Shown in pieces: positions 5,266-6,111 of a stretch of 6,111 bases of DNA. The position numbers and the translations under genes were made by a program. The stretch is from assembly GCA_937870805.1 (NCBI GenBank), contig CALMZT010000457.1, forward strand, positions 1 to 6,111. The letters run 5' to 3'. The stretch is from an uncultured Chloroflexota bacterium (GTDB lineage Bacteria > Chloroflexota > Anaerolineae > Aggregatilineales > Phototrophicaceae). Under the pieces are notes generated by a model. That model was given only the letters and a program-made list of their open reading frames with translations, ran no database searches and was not told where the DNA came from. The stretch's first letter is position 1. Each line of letters begins with the position of its first letter.

Positions 5266-5664
5266 ATGCCGATTGAAATTGTCTGGGATAACCCCGAACA
5301 CACCGTCCTGCGCTATGACATCAGTGGAAAGTGGACATGGGAGGACTTGTTTAGCGCCCGCGATCAAGTTTTCGCCTTAATGGACAGCGTTAATGCAAAG
5401 CGTGTAGACGCCATTATCCATTTCAAGGAAAGCCTGAACCTGCCGCCCGGTGCGATGTCGCAGCTTAAGCAGCTTCGTGAGCATCCGCATCCCAAAGCCG
5501 GATTGACAGTGATGGTGGGGGCAAATAGGTTCATGCGAACCATGTTCGGTACGTTCACTAAAGTTTACAACACGGCGACAGGACACTCTGTCGATTTTGT
5601 CTATGCTAAATCACTGGAAGAAGCGCGAGATGTCATCGCGCGAGATCGTATCAGGAGTTCATAA
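5266..5664 (+). CDS. Small conserved protein, SpoIIAA/STAS-like fold suspected
   Basis: A 132-residue soluble protein without a certain name. The predicted pattern starts with two strands (PIEIVWDN and TVLRYDISGKW) and a helix beginning WTWEDLFSARDQVFALMD (23-40). A strand DAIIHFKES (48-56), a second helix PPGAMSQLKQLREH (60-73) and a strand GLTVMVGAN (79-87) follow, and it closes with VDFVYAKSLEEARDVIARDR. The alternating strand/helix order with the helix-ending LEEA is like SpoIIAA/STAS-type domains, and W-T-W-E-D-L is a recurring start of helix 1 in such proteins. No catalytic residues can be pointed to. The ATG has AGGA at 5255-5258 seven bases upstream, right at the stop of the DinB-like gene. 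Its own stop overlaps the next start (TAATG), so it is probably translated with the following dehydrogenase. Fold assignment is tentative; that it is a real gene is well supported. Confidence 0.72.
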   Translation: MPIEIVWDNPEHTVLRYDISGKWTWEDLFSARDQVFALMDSVNAKRVDAIIHFKESLNLPPGAMSQLKQLREHPHPKAGLTVMVGANRFMRTMFGTFTKVYNTATGHSVDFVYAKSLEEARDVIARDRIRSS

Positions 5665-6111
5665 TGCCCATTGATTTTGAGATCCCGGATTTTATTACCA
5701 ATCAGCTTCAACTGGTACAGTACATAGCTGACAACCACATGCGCCCGTACTCGCGTGAGATGGACGAGCATGAGCATCTGCGCCCGACAGCGTTCATCGA
5801 GCAGATGTGGCCATTGATGAAAGAACAGCAGAAGTTGACGCTGCGGCATCTGACAGAACAGCCTAAAAGCGAGAACGGCGATAAGAAGCGTCCCAGCACG
5901 GCGTTTCTGCGGCTGATGCTGCTGGTGGAAATGCTGTCGTGGGGCGATGCGGGCATTTAGCTATGCTTGCCGTCGGCAGGGTTAGGTGGCTCGGCAATTG
6001 AAGCGGTGGGCACGCCAGAGCAAAAACTGCGCCTGTTGACGCGCTTTGCCGAAGGCGACAAGCCAGCGTGGGGCGCGATGGCAATGACAGAACCGGGTGC
6101 AGGTTCAGATA
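5664..6111 (+). pseudogene. Acyl-CoA dehydrogenase-family gene (subunit B), interrupted by in-frame TAG, 3' partial
   Basis: The frame opens at ATG 5664 (AGGAG at 5653-5657, six bases upstream; one-base overlap with the previous stop) and reads the N-terminal helical domain of an acyl-CoA dehydrogenase. It contains a Lys/Glu-rich loop at about 65-78 and LLVEMLSWGDAGI at 86-98. Codon 99 is TAG (5958-5960). The same frame then continues without a shift for 50 codons with unmistakable family sequence: LPSAGLGGSAIEAVGTPEQK (102-121), RFAEGDKPAWGAMAMTEPG (127-145) and AGSD (146-149), up to the window end. TEPGAGSD (142-149) is the classical flavin/substrate motif. The stop is therefore a nonsense change in an otherwise normal gene, or a sequencing error. 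TAG is an ordinary stop for three genes nearby. If intact, it would be the canonical partner of the dehydrogenase at 3527-4618. Confidence 0.85.

Noticed and set aside
5958..5960. TAG read as pyrrolysine or a reassigned amber codon
   Set aside because: No supporting downstream element or Pyl gene is visible, and three neighbouring genes use TAG as their normal stop.

Overview
The window looks like a bacterial chromosome segment (or metagenomic contig) with every recognisable gene on the + strand and G+C in the low-to-mid 50s by eye. The mix of genes is reminiscent of Chloroflexota (Anaerolineae-like) genomes: two diverged acyl-CoA dehydrogenases, a DinB-fold protein of the 'DxRRRT' type, a Uma2 endonuclease, a HEPN/MNT module, a four-helix-bundle (23S IVP-like) relic and short G+C-rich palindromes. 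This is a moderate-confidence impression, not a demonstrated assignment.

Layout. 2-571: TetR-family regulator, cut at its 5' end by the window edge. 572-778: spacer with a long inverted repeat. 779-1427: a two-gene MNT/HEPN toxin-antitoxin module (mntA-hepT), AT-richer than its surroundings. 1424-2245: SDR oxidoreductase of the hydroxyacyl-CoA dehydrogenase/FabG type, overlapping hepT by ATGA. 2319-2798: SnoaL-like (NTF2-fold) protein. 2799-2960: spacer with a TAGYGAT heptamer repeat, the first 22 codons of a four-helix-bundle protein gene, and a terminator-like hairpin. 2961-3521: Uma2-type PD-(D/E)XK nuclease. 3527-4618: acyl-CoA dehydrogenase A. 4619-4713: spacer with two short palindromes. 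4714-5256: DinB-fold protein. 5266-5664: small SpoIIAA/STAS-like protein. 5664-6111: start of acyl-CoA dehydrogenase B, with an in-frame TAG at codon 99, running off the window.

How the genes may work together. The TetR regulator, SDR, SnoaL-like protein and two acyl-CoA dehydrogenases fit a beta-oxidation-type pathway for an unusual acyl-CoA, such as a branched, steroid-like or polyketide-like side chain. The substrate cannot be read from the sequence. Dehydrogenase A lacks the usual TEPxxGSD motif and has His where the catalytic Glu is expected. Dehydrogenase B has a perfect TEPGAGSD. This suggests the two could form a heteromeric alpha/beta enzyme like the FadE pairs of actinobacterial steroid degradation. 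The HEPN/MNT module and the four-helix/Uma2 block look like later insertions into this operon, and each ends within a few bases of the next metabolic start codon.

The most notable points are the nonsense codon in dehydrogenase B, the non-canonical active site of dehydrogenase A, and the toxin-antitoxin module translationally coupled to a metabolic gene. I see no clearly new defence or mobile system here.
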